From: an uncultured Eggerthella sp.
GTDB lineage: Bacteria; Actinomycetota; Coriobacteriia; Coriobacteriales; Eggerthellaceae
NCBI GenBank assembly: GCA_902464295.1
Contig: CABQIW010000001.1
Span: forward strand, 32,107 to 96,106
Direction of reading: 5' to 3'
DNA length: 64,000 bases
Shown here piece by piece: positions 28,492 through 37,703 of the stretch. Both the position numbers and the translations under genes were made by a program. Under the pieces are notes generated by a model. The model did not search any database. It saw only the letters and a list, made by a program, of their open reading frames with translations, and was not told the DNA's origin. Numbering within the stretch: position 1 is the stretch's first letter; every line of letters starts with the position of its first letter.

Positions 28492-30111
28492 TCAGGCGTT
28501 ATCTTTCAGGGCGGTCTTGATGTCCGTTTCAAGCTTCGCTTGAGTGAGCTTTTCATCGTGCGCATCTGCCTCGAGTGGCGTTTCACACCCTTCAGGCCCT
28601 ACTTCGACCGGAGCCTCCAATAACTTCGTTTCTTCAGAGGTTCCTTCCAGAGATCCCCCCGAGGAATCTTCGATCTTCTCAAGATGGGTGCCTTCGTTCA
28701 AGGCTTGCTTCTTGCGCTCTGAACGCTCTTTGATCCGATCGCGCGAAAGCGGCTCGGAGAAGGCATCGCGCTTCCAGAAGAGCCACAGTCCCAGCAGCGC
28801 CATGGGGATCGCAACCTTGACGGTCTCTTGGAAGACGAACTCGAAGCCAGCGAGCAAGAAGATGAGCGAGATAGCGAACACCCAGGCAAGCCTGAAGCGG
28901 AACACAAGGCCAACGCCAAGAACGAGCAGAACGATGCTCGTGAGGACAAGCAGCGGTCCACCAACTACATTCGAGATGTTGATCCACTGCGTGAGCAGGC
29001 TGTACGTTTCTGCCACATTCGGCATGAAGGGCATGATGAGATTCACTGCTGCGCAGATGATCACGAGCGTACCAGCGATCCAGCCGATATCCTTGCGCTT
29101 GCCTTCGGTGGTAGTGTCCTTCTTCGCCTTGAAGAAACCTGATTGCGAAAGCAACACGGCGCCGATGCAGAACGGGATCCAGAACATGATGCCGCGATAG
29201 ACAAGAGCAATAGCGGTTGCTACCGAAAGCGAACAGCCAGCACTGGTGAGGATGGCTGCGATAGCCGCCTCGACCACGCCAACACCCTGCGGTGTGGGGC
29301 TTAAGATGACTGCAATGGCCGCCACAGAGAACGCTGCAACGAGCGCTGCCACATTGTCAAAACCAAAAGCCACGCCGATCGCGATCAAGCAAGCCATGTT
29401 CAGAAGCGCAGAAGCAGCCGCATAGAAGACCGTGATGATCGCGCCTTTAGGATTATGCGCAAGCACGAGCGCTGAGTTGATGAACGACTGCGCCGTAGCC
29501 TTCCCCCAGTTCTTAGGAAGATGACGCTTTGCGATACCGATCACCTTGTTGATCGCGTTCTCGACTACACGGAACACCTTCACGAGCCAACCAGGCTTGT
29601 AGAAACCGAGCAAGAAGAAACTCACCAATACGAGCAAGGTCCCTGCAAGAAGAAGTCCGCCTATCAAAAAGACCACGTTCATCGTACCTGCGATGAGCAT
29701 TGTGGTAAAACCGATGATCGAGATGATGAAGACCGCCGCGAAATACCCGATCTGAGAAAGGATCGCGCCACTCGTAGACGTGCCTATATCAAGACCTTTG
29801 CGGTGCGCATCGTCGATGATGAATGCAACACCGGTCGCGCCCGAGAACAAGCAGAAGGTGTTGATGAACACGAGAGAGAAGATGAGCACGATATTGTGCC
29901 AAAGTCCGGTCTTCTGACCAACGGCACCGAAGGCTTCGTTGTATGACATCGCCTGCACTACATGGCGCGCGACCATGATGATGCAAGCGATGACGAGCGG
30001 AATGAGCGCACCGCCCTGCATCGCATCGATGATGCTCATGATGTAATTGAGGTTAGCGCAAAGAAAACACGCAGCGACGATAACAAGAAGTATGATTATC
30101 GCTTTTTTCAT
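28492..30111 (-). CDS. Lysylphosphatidylglycerol-synthase-type flippase domain membrane protein
   Basis: This 539-residue protein has about ten or more membrane helices resembling the UPF0104/YbhN/AglD family, including the PTPQGVGVVEAA segment typical of these transporters. The family includes the lipid-flipping half of MprF, but no synthase half is present here. The last 100 or so residues are highly charged and cytoplasmic. I start at the ATG giving MKKAIIIL because AAGG lies just upstream and the alternative start lacks this. It is divergent from a J-domain gene. The substrate is unknown. Confidence 0.8.
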   Translation of the reverse strand: MKKAIIILLVIVAACFLCANLNYIMSIIDAMQGGALIPLVIACIIMVARHVVQAMSYNEAFGAVGQKTGLWHNIVLIFSLVFINTFCLFSGATGVAFIIDDAHRKGLDIGTSTSGAILSQIGYFAAVFIISIIGFTTMLIAGTMNVVFLIGGLLLAGTLLVLVSFFLLGFYKPGWLVKVFRVVENAINKVIGIAKRHLPKNWGKATAQSFINSALVLAHNPKGAIITVFYAAASALLNMACLIAIGVAFGFDNVAALVAAFSVAAIAVILSPTPQGVGVVEAAIAAILTSAGCSLSVATAIALVYRGIMFWIPFCIGAVLLSQSGFFKAKKDTTTEGKRKDIGWIAGTLVIICAAVNLIMPFMPNVAETYSLLTQWINISNVVGGPLLVLTSIVLLVLGVGLVFRFRLAWVFAISLIFLLAGFEFVFQETVKVAIPMALLGLWLFWKRDAFSEPLSRDRIKERSERKKQALNEGTHLEKIEDSSGGSLEGTSEETKLLEAPVEVGPEGCETPLEADAHDEKLTQAKLETDIKTALKDNA

Positions 30112-30170
30112 GGTGCCTTCGCTTCGTTTTGGTGTTCGTTTTGAATGCCATCTTAGACTGCACGTGCATA

Positions 30171-30200
30171 ACGACAAGAAGCATATGTCCGTCTTGTCGT
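30171..30200. repeat. Inverted repeat at the flippase-gene transcription start
   Basis: ACGACAAGA (30171-30179) and TCTTGTCGT (30192-30200) form a perfect 9-bp inverted repeat with a 12-nt spacer. It lies just downstream of the minus-strand -10 at 30205-30210, so it may be an operator or a 5' RNA hairpin. Confidence 0.5.
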
Positions 30201-30204
30201 CTCT

Positions 30205-30234
30205 ATTTTACACGACCTTGTTTTTTATTATGAA
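30205..30234 (-). promoter_or_regulatory. Candidate promoter of the flippase-like gene
   Basis: On the minus strand, TTCATA (30229-30234) and TAAAAT (30205-30210) are 18 bp apart. The -10 is a 5/6 match to consensus and the -35 is weaker. Confidence 0.4.
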
Positions 30235-30385
30235 GGTCTTGCGAAGCGAGCCTTGCTAAAGACGCGTTTTGCCATAAGAGCGTTACCCCGATGCAAGCTC
30301 ACGAGCCCGTAACGTATTTGTAGAAACGAGCTGGAGAAAACCACCAACAGACTCTTCGTCTTGATTATCCGATATAGTGAAGAGC

Positions 30386-31264
30386 ATGAAGAAGTCTGAA
30401 GCACTTAACATATTAGGGTTGCAAGACGGCGCAAGCGATGATGATATCAAGAAAGCTCATCGTAAGCTCGTCATCGAGAATCACCCCGACAAATTCGGCG
30501 CGGACGCAGCAGCGCGCGCGAAAGCAGAAGAGAAGACCAAGCTCATCAACGAAGCGCGCGATGTGTTGCTCTCGCGCAAATGGACGCCCGAATACTCCAC
30601 TGCAGGAACCCCTTATGGGGCACCCTTTACTTATCAGCCCTATACGCGCCCCAGCGGAAGTGGGCAGAACCCGCAGGGCGACAACCCCTTCGCTGGTTGG
30701 CCCTTCTCGGGCGTTGATTTCGTATGGACCACCTGGGATGCCCAGGGTAACCCCCATACCTATCGCTCGAATGGCGAAGAAGATTCATCTAGCGAGAATC
30801 CCTTTGGTGGGAATCGCGCCGATAATCCCTTCAGCACCTCAAATCCTTTCACTGGCTCGATCCCCTTCGACTTCTCCCCCTTCGGACAAACGCGCACACC
30901 CGAGCAGATGCTCGAAGAAGAGAAAAAGTCACTGCGCAACGACCTTGAGATCTTTGCGGTGAAGATCGCTATCCTTGCAGCGTGCATCCTCTTCTCGGTG
31001 CCTGCGTTGGGGTGCTATCTCTACTTCATCATCTCGATCGCGCAAGGCATCTATAAACGGCTCGGCATCTTCAGTAGCTTCTTGGTGCTACCGCTGCTCT
31101 TGCTCGCATTCGTCTTCATGCCGGTTGCCAATGGGCCGGTCGGGATCATCCTCATCGCTTTCGTGGCCCTTGCATTCGGTTTCGATATCAAGAACTTCGT
31201 CGATCATGGGCGTCATATCGGCACACTCAAACAGAAGGTCTCCCACCACTCCGAAAACGAGTGA
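30386..31264 (+). CDS. Membrane-anchored J-domain protein with NPF repeats
   Basis: This 292-residue protein has a J domain at residues 1-65 with the HPD tripeptide at 33-35, so it should stimulate an Hsp70 (DnaK) partner. It lacks the zinc finger and C-terminal domains of DnaJ. A Gly/Pro/Phe-rich linker (about 70-170) has four NPF tripeptides (100-102, 138-140, 147-149, 153-155). Two or three membrane helices lie between about 190 and 267. The start is uncertain: GTG 30377 or ATG 30386. Neither has a clear ribosome-binding site, and TATAGT at 30373-30378 would place transcription start near the ATG (leaderless). Confidence 0.82.
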   Translation: MKKSEALNILGLQDGASDDDIKKAHRKLVIENHPDKFGADAAARAKAEEKTKLINEARDVLLSRKWTPEYSTAGTPYGAPFTYQPYTRPSGSGQNPQGDNPFAGWPFSGVDFVWTTWDAQGNPHTYRSNGEEDSSSENPFGGNRADNPFSTSNPFTGSIPFDFSPFGQTRTPEQMLEEEKKSLRNDLEIFAVKIAILAACILFSVPALGCYLYFIISIAQGIYKRLGIFSSFLVLPLLLLAFVFMPVANGPVGIILIAFVALAFGFDIKNFVDHGRHIGTLKQKVSHHSENE

Positions 31265-31333
31265 TGAGAGACCCTGAACACCATTAGGTTTTGAATCCCG
31301 TATGCTCTAAGCACTCTTAGCTGCTTGCGCTCC

Positions 31334-32902
31334 TTAGTGGCGGAAGTGACGATGGCCCGTGAACACCATGGCGATGCCGTGCTCGTTGGCTGCTTCGATC
31401 ACTTCTTCGTCGCGGATCGAGCCACCGGGCTGGATGATAGCAGTAACGCCTGCTTCAGCAAGCGTGTCGAGCCCATCGCGGAACGGGAAGAAAGCATCGG
31501 ATGCTGCAACGGCACCCTTCGCCTTATCGCCTGCCTGCTCGACAGCGATGCGTGCTGAATTCACACGATTCGGCTGACCGCCACCCACGCCAACATTCAC
31601 TTCGTCCTTAGCGATGAGGATCGCGTTCGACTTGACCGATTTCACAGCTTTCCAAGCGAAGATGAGGTCCTTCATCTCCTCTTCGGTGGGAACGCGCTTC
31701 GTGGCCACCGTGAAGCTATCGGCCTCTTCTGCAACTGCGTCGGATTCTTGGCAGAGCAAGCCGCCCTCGACCGAACGATATTCAACGGTCTGACCCGCGG
31801 GATTCACCCCACCGGTCTGCAACAAACGCGTGTTGGGCTTGGCGGTATACATGTCGATCGCATCGAGCGAGAACTCGGGAGCGATGATAGCTTCGACGAA
31901 CTGCTTGTTGTCGAAGATCTTGACGACCACTTCAGCGTTGATCGGACGATTGAAAGCGATGACGCCGCCATAAGCCGACACTGGATCTGCCTCGTGCGCG
32001 CGCACATAAGCAGAGACCACATCAGTATCGACCGCAACACCGCACGGAGTGAGGTGCTTGACGATCACGCAAGCAGGCTCGTCATATTCACGAACCGCCG
32101 TCCATGCTGCATCAAGATCGAGGTAGTTGTTATAAGAGAGCTCTTTGCCCTGCAACTGCTGCGCATACGCCAAGCTCGTTGCTGCATTCGGGTAATCGAC
32201 CACACGGAAGAATGCCGCGCTCTGATGCGGGTTCTCGCCGTAGCGCAGATCTTGTGCTTTCGAGAGGTTCAGCGATCTCATCTCAGGGAATACGATTGCA
32301 GGGTTGATCTCTTTCGTGAGCCAAGCAGCGATAGCGCCATCGTATTGCGCGGTGGTATTGAACACATCGAACGCGAACTTAAGACGTGTTTCATAGGTGG
32401 TCGCGCCATCATGAGCGCGCATCTCTTCGAGCACTGCATCATAGAGCGCAGGGTCAGTAACGACTGCGACCGAAGCGAAATTCTTCGCCGCGCTGCGCAG
32501 CATCGAAGGACCTCCGATATCGATGTTCTCGATGCACTCAGCGAAATCGGCGCCACTTGCGACCGTTTTCTGGAATTCATAGAGATTCACCACGACCATG
32601 TCGATCATCTCGATGCCATGCTCTTTCGCCTCGTTCATATGACTTTCAAGATCGCGACGGGCGAGCAAGCCACCGTGTACGCGCGGATGCAGCGTCTTCA
32701 CGCGCCCATCCATCATCTCAGGGAACTCCGTGACCGCATCGATTGACGTAACGGGAATGCCCGCTTCTTCGAGCACGCGCGCCGTTCCGCCGGTCGAGAT
32801 GATCTCAACACCGAATTCCTTCACGAGAGCCGAAGCGAACTCGGTAATGCCGGTCTTGTCAGTGACTGAGAGCAATGCGCGTTTGATGATTGGATCTGCC
32901 AT
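31334..32902 (-). CDS. purH: Bifunctional IMP cyclohydrolase / AICAR formyltransferase
   Basis: This 522-residue protein performs the last two steps of IMP synthesis. The N-terminal MGS-like domain (about 1-150) starts with [11 protein letters not shown] and has the STGGTA and HPRVHGG segments. The formyltransferase half has LRYGENPHQ, the catalytic Lys-His of [10 protein letters not shown] and the GGGQPNRV region. AAGGAG lies 7 bp before the ATG. It is last of the purM-purN-purH run. Confidence 0.97.
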   Translation of the reverse strand: MADPIIKRALLSVTDKTGITEFASALVKEFGVEIISTGGTARVLEEAGIPVTSIDAVTEFPEMMDGRVKTLHPRVHGGLLARRDLESHMNEAKEHGIEMIDMVVVNLYEFQKTVASGADFAECIENIDIGGPSMLRSAAKNFASVAVVTDPALYDAVLEEMRAHDGATTYETRLKFAFDVFNTTAQYDGAIAAWLTKEINPAIVFPEMRSLNLSKAQDLRYGENPHQSAAFFRVVDYPNAATSLAYAQQLQGKELSYNNYLDLDAAWTAVREYDEPACVIVKHLTPCGVAVDTDVVSAYVRAHEADPVSAYGGVIAFNRPINAEVVVKIFDNKQFVEAIIAPEFSLDAIDMYTAKPNTRLLQTGGVNPAGQTVEYRSVEGGLLCQESDAVAEEADSFTVATKRVPTEEEMKDLIFAWKAVKSVKSNAILIAKDEVNVGVGGGQPNRVNSARIAVEQAGDKAKGAVAASDAFFPFRDGLDTLAEAGVTAIIQPGGSIRDEEVIEAANEHGIAMVFTGHRHFRH

Positions 32903-32934
32903 GAATAACTCCTTAGGATCTTTGGGAACGCTGG

Positions 32935-33576
32935 TTATCTTGTAATATGAACCGTACGATTCGGACGCACCTCAACACGTCCTTCCGAAATGAGCTGGAC
33001 GACTTCAGGAAGTATCACATGCTCTACCTCATGGATACGCTCTTCAAGGGTTTCGAGCGTGTCTTCCTCTTCGATATTCACCGCACGTTGCGCGATGATC
33101 GGACCGCGATCGTATTCTTCGTTGGCGAAGTGAACGGTAACACCCGTGACCTTCACGCCGGATTCGAACGCATCACGGATCGCATGCGCGCCCACGAACG
33201 AGGGCAACAGTGCTGGGTGAAGATTGACCACACGATCAGGGAATGCATGCAGGATCTCTTCGGTCACCTTACGCATGTAACCAGCCATGATCACATACTC
33301 TGCACCGGCACGCTGAAGCTCTTCAGCGATGAGCGTATTAGCAACGCGCGCGTTCTCGTACACACCAGGGTTGAGCGAAAGTGTCTGGATGCCTGCTTTT
33401 TGCGCGCGCAGAAGCCCTTTTGCTTCAGGCTTCGAAGAGATAACGATCACGATCTTCGCAGCAAGCGTACCGGCATCGATCGCATCGATGAGTGCTTGAA
33501 GGTTGGTGCCGCTTCCGCTGATGAGCACGCCTATCTTGAGGGGCTCGGTTCCAGCGGATTGCAGATCTTCACTCAT
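32935..33576 (-). CDS. purN: Phosphoribosylglycinamide formyltransferase
   Basis: This 213-residue enzyme uses 10-formyltetrahydrofolate to formylate GAR. It shows SGSGTNLQAL at the phosphate loop, MAGYMRK and the catalytic NLHPALLPSF segment. The frame is open 35 codons further upstream, but AAGGAG sits in front of the chosen ATG. It follows purM by 40 bp. Confidence 0.96.
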   Translation of the reverse strand: MSEDLQSAGTEPLKIGVLISGSGTNLQALIDAIDAGTLAAKIVIVISSKPEAKGLLRAQKAGIQTLSLNPGVYENARVANTLIAEELQRAGAEYVIMAGYMRKVTEEILHAFPDRVVNLHPALLPSFVGAHAIRDAFESGVKVTGVTVHFANEEYDRGPIIAQRAVNIEEEDTLETLEERIHEVEHVILPEVVQLISEGRVEVRPNRTVHITR

Positions 33577-33616
33577 GTGTTCTCCTTCATAAAAATGAAA
33601 GTGTTCGAAGAAGCCA

Positions 33617-34792
33617 CTAGATGCGCTCGTCTTCTTCGCTCTCTTCGTCTTCGGAATATGCAGCGAACAGCTCTTCTTCATCGAGGTAGACCACTTTGCC
33701 TACGCCAGGGACGACCTGGCCAACGATGTAGACTTCTTCGCCTGCATCAGCCAGCAACTGCGCCACCTCGTCTGCTTTCTGAGGAGCAACCGCAAGGATC
33801 ATGCCAAGGCCCATGTTGAAGGTCTTGAGCGCTTCAGTTTCATTCAAGTGTGCCGCGCGGCAAACCCACGGCAAGATGGGCACCATATTCCAGCTACCCA
33901 CCTGGATCTCCGCATCGAGCGTAGAAGGAAGTGCACGGTTGAGGTTTTCCGTGATGCCACCGCCAGTGATATGCGCGAGCGAATGGATAGCGCCAGGGCA
34001 CTGCAAGAGCACCGACCGGATGGATTTCACGTAGATACGCGTTGGTTCGAGCAGCGCATCAAGCACGCTGTCGCCTTCAAGCTCGTCACGTGCGATGGTA
34101 AGTTCGTAGAGCGTTTTGCCTTCCGTGCAAACCTTGCGCGCGAGCGAATAGCCATTCGAATGAAGTCCAGAAGAAGCAAGACCGATCAGCACATCGCCAT
34201 CTTGGACGCGCGCAGGGCCGATCATAGCAGGTCGATCAACGATGCCTACGGTAAAGCCCGAAAGGTCATACTCGTTAGGATCCATAACACCAGGATGCTC
34301 GGCCATTTCGCCGCCGATGAGTGCGCAGCCTGCCATCTCGCAACCATCGGCGATGCCGGAAACGATCTCGGCGACCGCTTCGCTCTTGAGCTTCCCTACT
34401 GCGATATAGTCAAGGAAAAAGAGCGGTTCAGCACCCGTGGCGAGGATATCGTTCACGCACATAGCAACCAGATCGATGCCGACTGTATTGTGCTTGTTCG
34501 CAAGCTTTGCCAGCTGAATCTTCGTGCCCACACCATCGGTACCCGAGACGAGCAACGGATCAGCCATCTGCTTGGCTGCAGCAATGGAGAAAAGACCGCC
34601 GAAGCCTCCGATATCACCCACCACTTCATTGCGATACGTACGGTGAACAGCATCTTTGATCGCATCGACCGCACGTGCGCCTTCAGCGGTATCGACTCCG
34701 GCATCGGCGTAGGTGGTTCCCCCACCCTGCTTCGTCCAGCTTGGCCATTTCGTTTCACCATCGGTGATCGCAACTTGAATACGGTCAGTCAT
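33617..34792 (-). CDS. purM: Phosphoribosylformylglycinamidine cyclo-ligase (AIR synthetase)
   Basis: This 391-residue ATP-dependent enzyme makes aminoimidazole ribonucleotide. SGTDGVGTKI and GGEMAEHPGVM are diagnostic. It ends in an acidic tail (EDEESEEDE) not needed for activity in the family, so it is slightly longer than usual. I start at MTDRIQV rather than the upstream in-frame codon because AAGGACGG lies before it. A candidate promoter lies in the end of the sortase gene. Confidence 0.95.
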   Translation of the reverse strand: MTDRIQVAITDGETKWPSWTKQGGGTTYADAGVDTAEGARAVDAIKDAVHRTYRNEVVGDIGGFGGLFSIAAAKQMADPLLVSGTDGVGTKIQLAKLANKHNTVGIDLVAMCVNDILATGAEPLFFLDYIAVGKLKSEAVAEIVSGIADGCEMAGCALIGGEMAEHPGVMDPNEYDLSGFTVGIVDRPAMIGPARVQDGDVLIGLASSGLHSNGYSLARKVCTEGKTLYELTIARDELEGDSVLDALLEPTRIYVKSIRSVLLQCPGAIHSLAHITGGGITENLNRALPSTLDAEIQVGSWNMVPILPWVCRAAHLNETEALKTFNMGLGMILAVAPQKADEVAQLLADAGEEVYIVGQVVPGVGKVVYLDEEELFAAYSEDEESEEDERI

Positions 34793-34837
34793 ATCCGTCC
34801 TTGTCCTTAGCGAGCGTTGATCAAAACATACGCTCTC

Positions 34838-34866
34838 ATTGTAGAGCATTACTCATCGGTTCCAAA
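34838..34866 (-). promoter_or_regulatory. Candidate purM promoter
   Basis: Minus-strand TTTGGA (34861-34866) and TACAAT (34838-34843) are 17 bp apart. They overlap the 3' end of the sortase gene and lie 46 bp before purM. Confidence 0.45.
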
Positions 34867-35718
34867 GGTGACCGACTGATCTTTACCAAGTCCTGTTATC
34901 GCATCTGGGTCGCAGGGAACGAAGGGGTCGTTGGGTACGGTCGTGGCAACCACTGTGGCGAAGAGCAGGTCGCGTCCATCGTTGCGCGTGTATTCGCACG
35001 TGCAGAGCGCAAACGACTGCTTGACCATATCAGCCGTGAAGACGTCACCTTCCTGGTTGACCATACTGCGATTGAGCATCTTTTGAATATAGTCTTGGTA
35101 CGTCTCATCGGAAGCGAATTGGGTTACTACGATCGGCTCAGAGCCATTGGTCTTCAAGAGTGAGAAGGTCTTTGCATAGTAGTTTCCTTCAGGCGTGAGG
35201 ATGTAGATATCGCGATGCTCGTTGAATTCCTTGTCGTTCTCCCAGTCGGTGAGCGCGGCGAACATCGATCCATCACGCATATGGTGCCCATACAAGAAGG
35301 TATTGCGGTCGGTGAGATCAGGCGCGTTCTTCACGTCGATGAAGATGGTTCCAGCACTTGAGAACCAACCATCGGAACCGTTGAAGGCGGTATTCAAGTA
35401 CTTCGAATTATCTGGTCCCTGCACTACGGGATAATTGATCTTGCTATCAGGGATATAGATCCAGCCTACGATATCGGGGTTGATCTTGCGCAGTGCATCC
35501 CAATCTGCACTCAGATCGGAGAGCTTCACCACATTCGGATCCTCTTCGACCTCAACATAGGTTTCAAGCTCCTGGTAGGCATTCTGCTGGGACCAGTAGC
35601 GGAAAACGAGCACACCAGCAGCAACGAGCGCGACCAACAGCAACACGATCGCGATGATGAGCGCGGTCTTCTTGCGCTTAGGTCGCGCGTTTGCAGTATC
35701 GTTCTTCGGTTTGGACAT
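34849..35718 (-). CDS. Class B sortase
   Basis: This 289-residue protein has a basic N-terminus, one signal-anchor helix (about 18-42) and a sortase B domain. The active-site His is in LYGHHM, the Cys in FALCTCEY and the Arg in NDGRDLL, all present. Class B enzymes attach iron-acquisition proteins or pilins to the wall. No LPxTG-like substrate or pilin gene is adjacent, so it probably serves proteins encoded elsewhere. It lies between purM and the polyphosphate phosphotransferase on the same strand. Confidence 0.92.
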   Translation of the reverse strand: MSKPKNDTANARPKRKKTALIIAIVLLLVALVAAGVLVFRYWSQQNAYQELETYVEVEEDPNVVKLSDLSADWDALRKINPDIVGWIYIPDSKINYPVVQGPDNSKYLNTAFNGSDGWFSSAGTIFIDVKNAPDLTDRNTFLYGHHMRDGSMFAALTDWENDKEFNEHRDIYILTPEGNYYAKTFSLLKTNGSEPIVVTQFASDETYQDYIQKMLNRSMVNQEGDVFTADMVKQSFALCTCEYTRNDGRDLLFATVVATTVPNDPFVPCDPDAITGLGKDQSVTFGTDE

Positions 35719-35760
35719 AGAGCGGCTGGTCCTCTCTCTTCTTCAAAGCGAAAGCTTATA

Positions 35761-37467
35761 TCACTTGAATTCCTTCAAGCGCTCTTCAAGCGCCTGGTTG
35801 ATGGTCTTGAGCGCTTTGACGCGCGCATAGAGCTTGTCATCGCTCTCAAGGATAATCCACGGTGCTTCAGGAGTCGAGGTAAGACGGAACATATCCTGAA
35901 TGGCTGCATAATATTCAGGATAGCGATCGCGATTGCGCCAGTCTTCAGCGGTGATCTTCCATTGCTTATCGGGATTGTTCTCGCGCGCTTCGAATCGCTC
36001 GAGCTGCGTTTCAGGAGAGATATCCACCCAGAACTTGAGCAAGATCGCGCCCCATTCGACCATGGAACGTTCGAACTCGTTGATCTCGTCATACGCGCGT
36101 GCCCACTGCGATGGACTCGCGAATCCTTCAACGCGCTCAACGAGTACGCGGCCATACCAGCTGCGGTCGTAGATGCCCACATGACCCGCTTTCGGCAGGC
36201 GCGTCCAATAGCGCCAAAGAAACGGATGAGCAAGCTCGATCTTTGTAGGAGCAGGCGAGGTGAAGATCGTGTAGGAACGGGCATCGAGCGCTTGCGCTAC
36301 ACGCTTGATGCTTCCGCCCTTGCCTGCAGCATCCCATCCTTCATACATGATCATCATCGGCACCCGATGGATATACATCTCGAGCTCGAGCTTATTCAAT
36401 ATCTTCTGCTGCTCCTTGAGCTCACGCTTGTAATCTTCGCGGCTCAAAGAAAGCGTATGGTTGACCTCCTCAAGGCGCGGATAGTTAGGCTGGATGGTGA
36501 ATTCGGAAGCCTGCGGTGCTTCGAGCTCAGCCACCCGCACGCGCTCTTGAGCAGCCAGAAGAAGCTGCTCGTTCTCTTCAGGCGTACGCTTGCGCTCATC
36601 CACATAGGCATTTTCATCGCCTTGGGTCGCAGAATTCTCCTTTGCCTTCGTTTCCGCCTCAAGGGTAGCTGCATCCTTCTCTTTCGTTGTGACCGATTCG
36701 AGCAGATTCACGAGCTCCTCCGCAACTGCAAGATTAGCGCGGCGCTTATCCTCGGCTGCGAGCAAGGTCCAAGGCGCCTCATCGAAGTCGGTCGATTCGA
36801 GCAACTGATCATAGAGCTTGTAAATAGCCGGATAGTCGAGCATCTGACGCAGATCGCGATCGGAAACACGCCAGCTGGTGGCCGGGTCGTTGTAGAGCTT
36901 CAGCAAGCGTTCACGCTGGGTCTTCTCGGTGATGTGGAAGAAGAACTTCACCACGATATAGCCATCATCGACCAGCTGACGCTCGAACGCCTTGATCTCT
37001 TCGACAGCTGCATCCACCGTCTGGCGCGCACGTTTCTTCACACGCTTGCGTTTCTTGTTCGAGTTGATGTGCATCTCGTTGAATACGTGATCTATGAGCG
37101 CCGAATACCAGCCCCTATCGAAGATCGTGATGGCATCGCGCGGACCAAGCGCCTTCCAAAACTGCTGCATCGTGGGATAGTAGCCCGTTGCACCGAATTC
37201 GCTCGAGCATGTGCGCTCTGCTTCGGCTGGATCGAAATCTTCAGTAACATGGACCGAAACGCCACGCGCGTCGAGATGGTAGATAAGATCGGAGATGCGA
37301 CTTCCCTTGCCAGCCCCTTTCCATCCTTCGAAGAGCACGACCACTCCCGTGCCTGCCTTCTTAGCTTCTTGCTGAAGCACTACCAAGCGATCGACGAGCG
37401 CATCGTGGTAGGGCTTGTATTCTTCTTTGGAAAGCTTTGGTTGGTTGGTTACGATCGATTCGAGCAT
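35761..37467 (-). CDS. pap: Two-domain PPK2-type polyphosphate:AMP phosphotransferase
   Basis: This 568-residue protein contains two tandem PPK2 domains. The first (about 10-260) has Walker A EGWKGAGKGS near 47-56. The second (about 335-560) has EGWDAAGKGGS near 375 and the lid-region YDRSWYGRVLVERVEG. This layout is that of class II PPK2, which phosphorylates AMP to ADP with polyphosphate. Which half is catalytic cannot be proved, but the second keeps the full family motifs. A charged linker joins them. I start at MLESIV; a TTG 48 bp upstream is possible. It is divergent from ppx and close to ppk1. Confidence 0.9.
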   Translation of the reverse strand: MLESIVTNQPKLSKEEYKPYHDALVDRLVVLQQEAKKAGTGVVVLFEGWKGAGKGSRISDLIYHLDARGVSVHVTEDFDPAEAERTCSSEFGATGYYPTMQQFWKALGPRDAITIFDRGWYSALIDHVFNEMHINSNKKRKRVKKRARQTVDAAVEEIKAFERQLVDDGYIVVKFFFHITEKTQRERLLKLYNDPATSWRVSDRDLRQMLDYPAIYKLYDQLLESTDFDEAPWTLLAAEDKRRANLAVAEELVNLLESVTTKEKDAATLEAETKAKENSATQGDENAYVDERKRTPEENEQLLLAAQERVRVAELEAPQASEFTIQPNYPRLEEVNHTLSLSREDYKRELKEQQKILNKLELEMYIHRVPMMIMYEGWDAAGKGGSIKRVAQALDARSYTIFTSPAPTKIELAHPFLWRYWTRLPKAGHVGIYDRSWYGRVLVERVEGFASPSQWARAYDEINEFERSMVEWGAILLKFWVDISPETQLERFEARENNPDKQWKITAEDWRNRDRYPEYYAAIQDMFRLTSTPEAPWIILESDDKLYARVKALKTINQALEERLKEFK

Positions 37468-37636
37468 TGCCACTGGTAGTCCCCCTTGATCCCGGTGTGC
37501 ATAGGCGCTGTGCAACTTTTGAGCGAAGCACTCGTGCAGTGCGCTGATTTCTATCGCTTGAACTAGGATAATACTTTTTCTTGCTGAATGCTCCTCACCT
37601 TGTGAACTTATGAAAGATTCGCATGCATTCTAGGAG

Positions 37637-37675
37637 AAGAGCACCCAAAAGAGCACCCTCCTCGCGTACTATAAC
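37637..37675 (+). promoter_or_regulatory. ppx promoter region with 10-bp direct repeat
   Basis: AAGAGCACCC occurs at 37637-37646 and again at 37649-37658, 12 bp apart. A TATAAC -10-like hexamer follows at 37670-37675 and no good -35 is present. Tandem half-sites in the -35 zone suggest an activator site. The CACCC core recalls actinobacterial PhoP half-sites, though those repeat every 11 bp. Confidence 0.4.
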
Positions 37676-37703
37676 CATATCGATGAAGATAAGGAGGCCT
37701 TCT

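Noticed and set aside
35962..37479. 505-codon plus-strand frame opposite the polyP:AMP phosphotransferase
   Set aside because: It is an antisense shadow with no domain or ribosome-binding site; the minus strand encodes two clear PPK2 domains.
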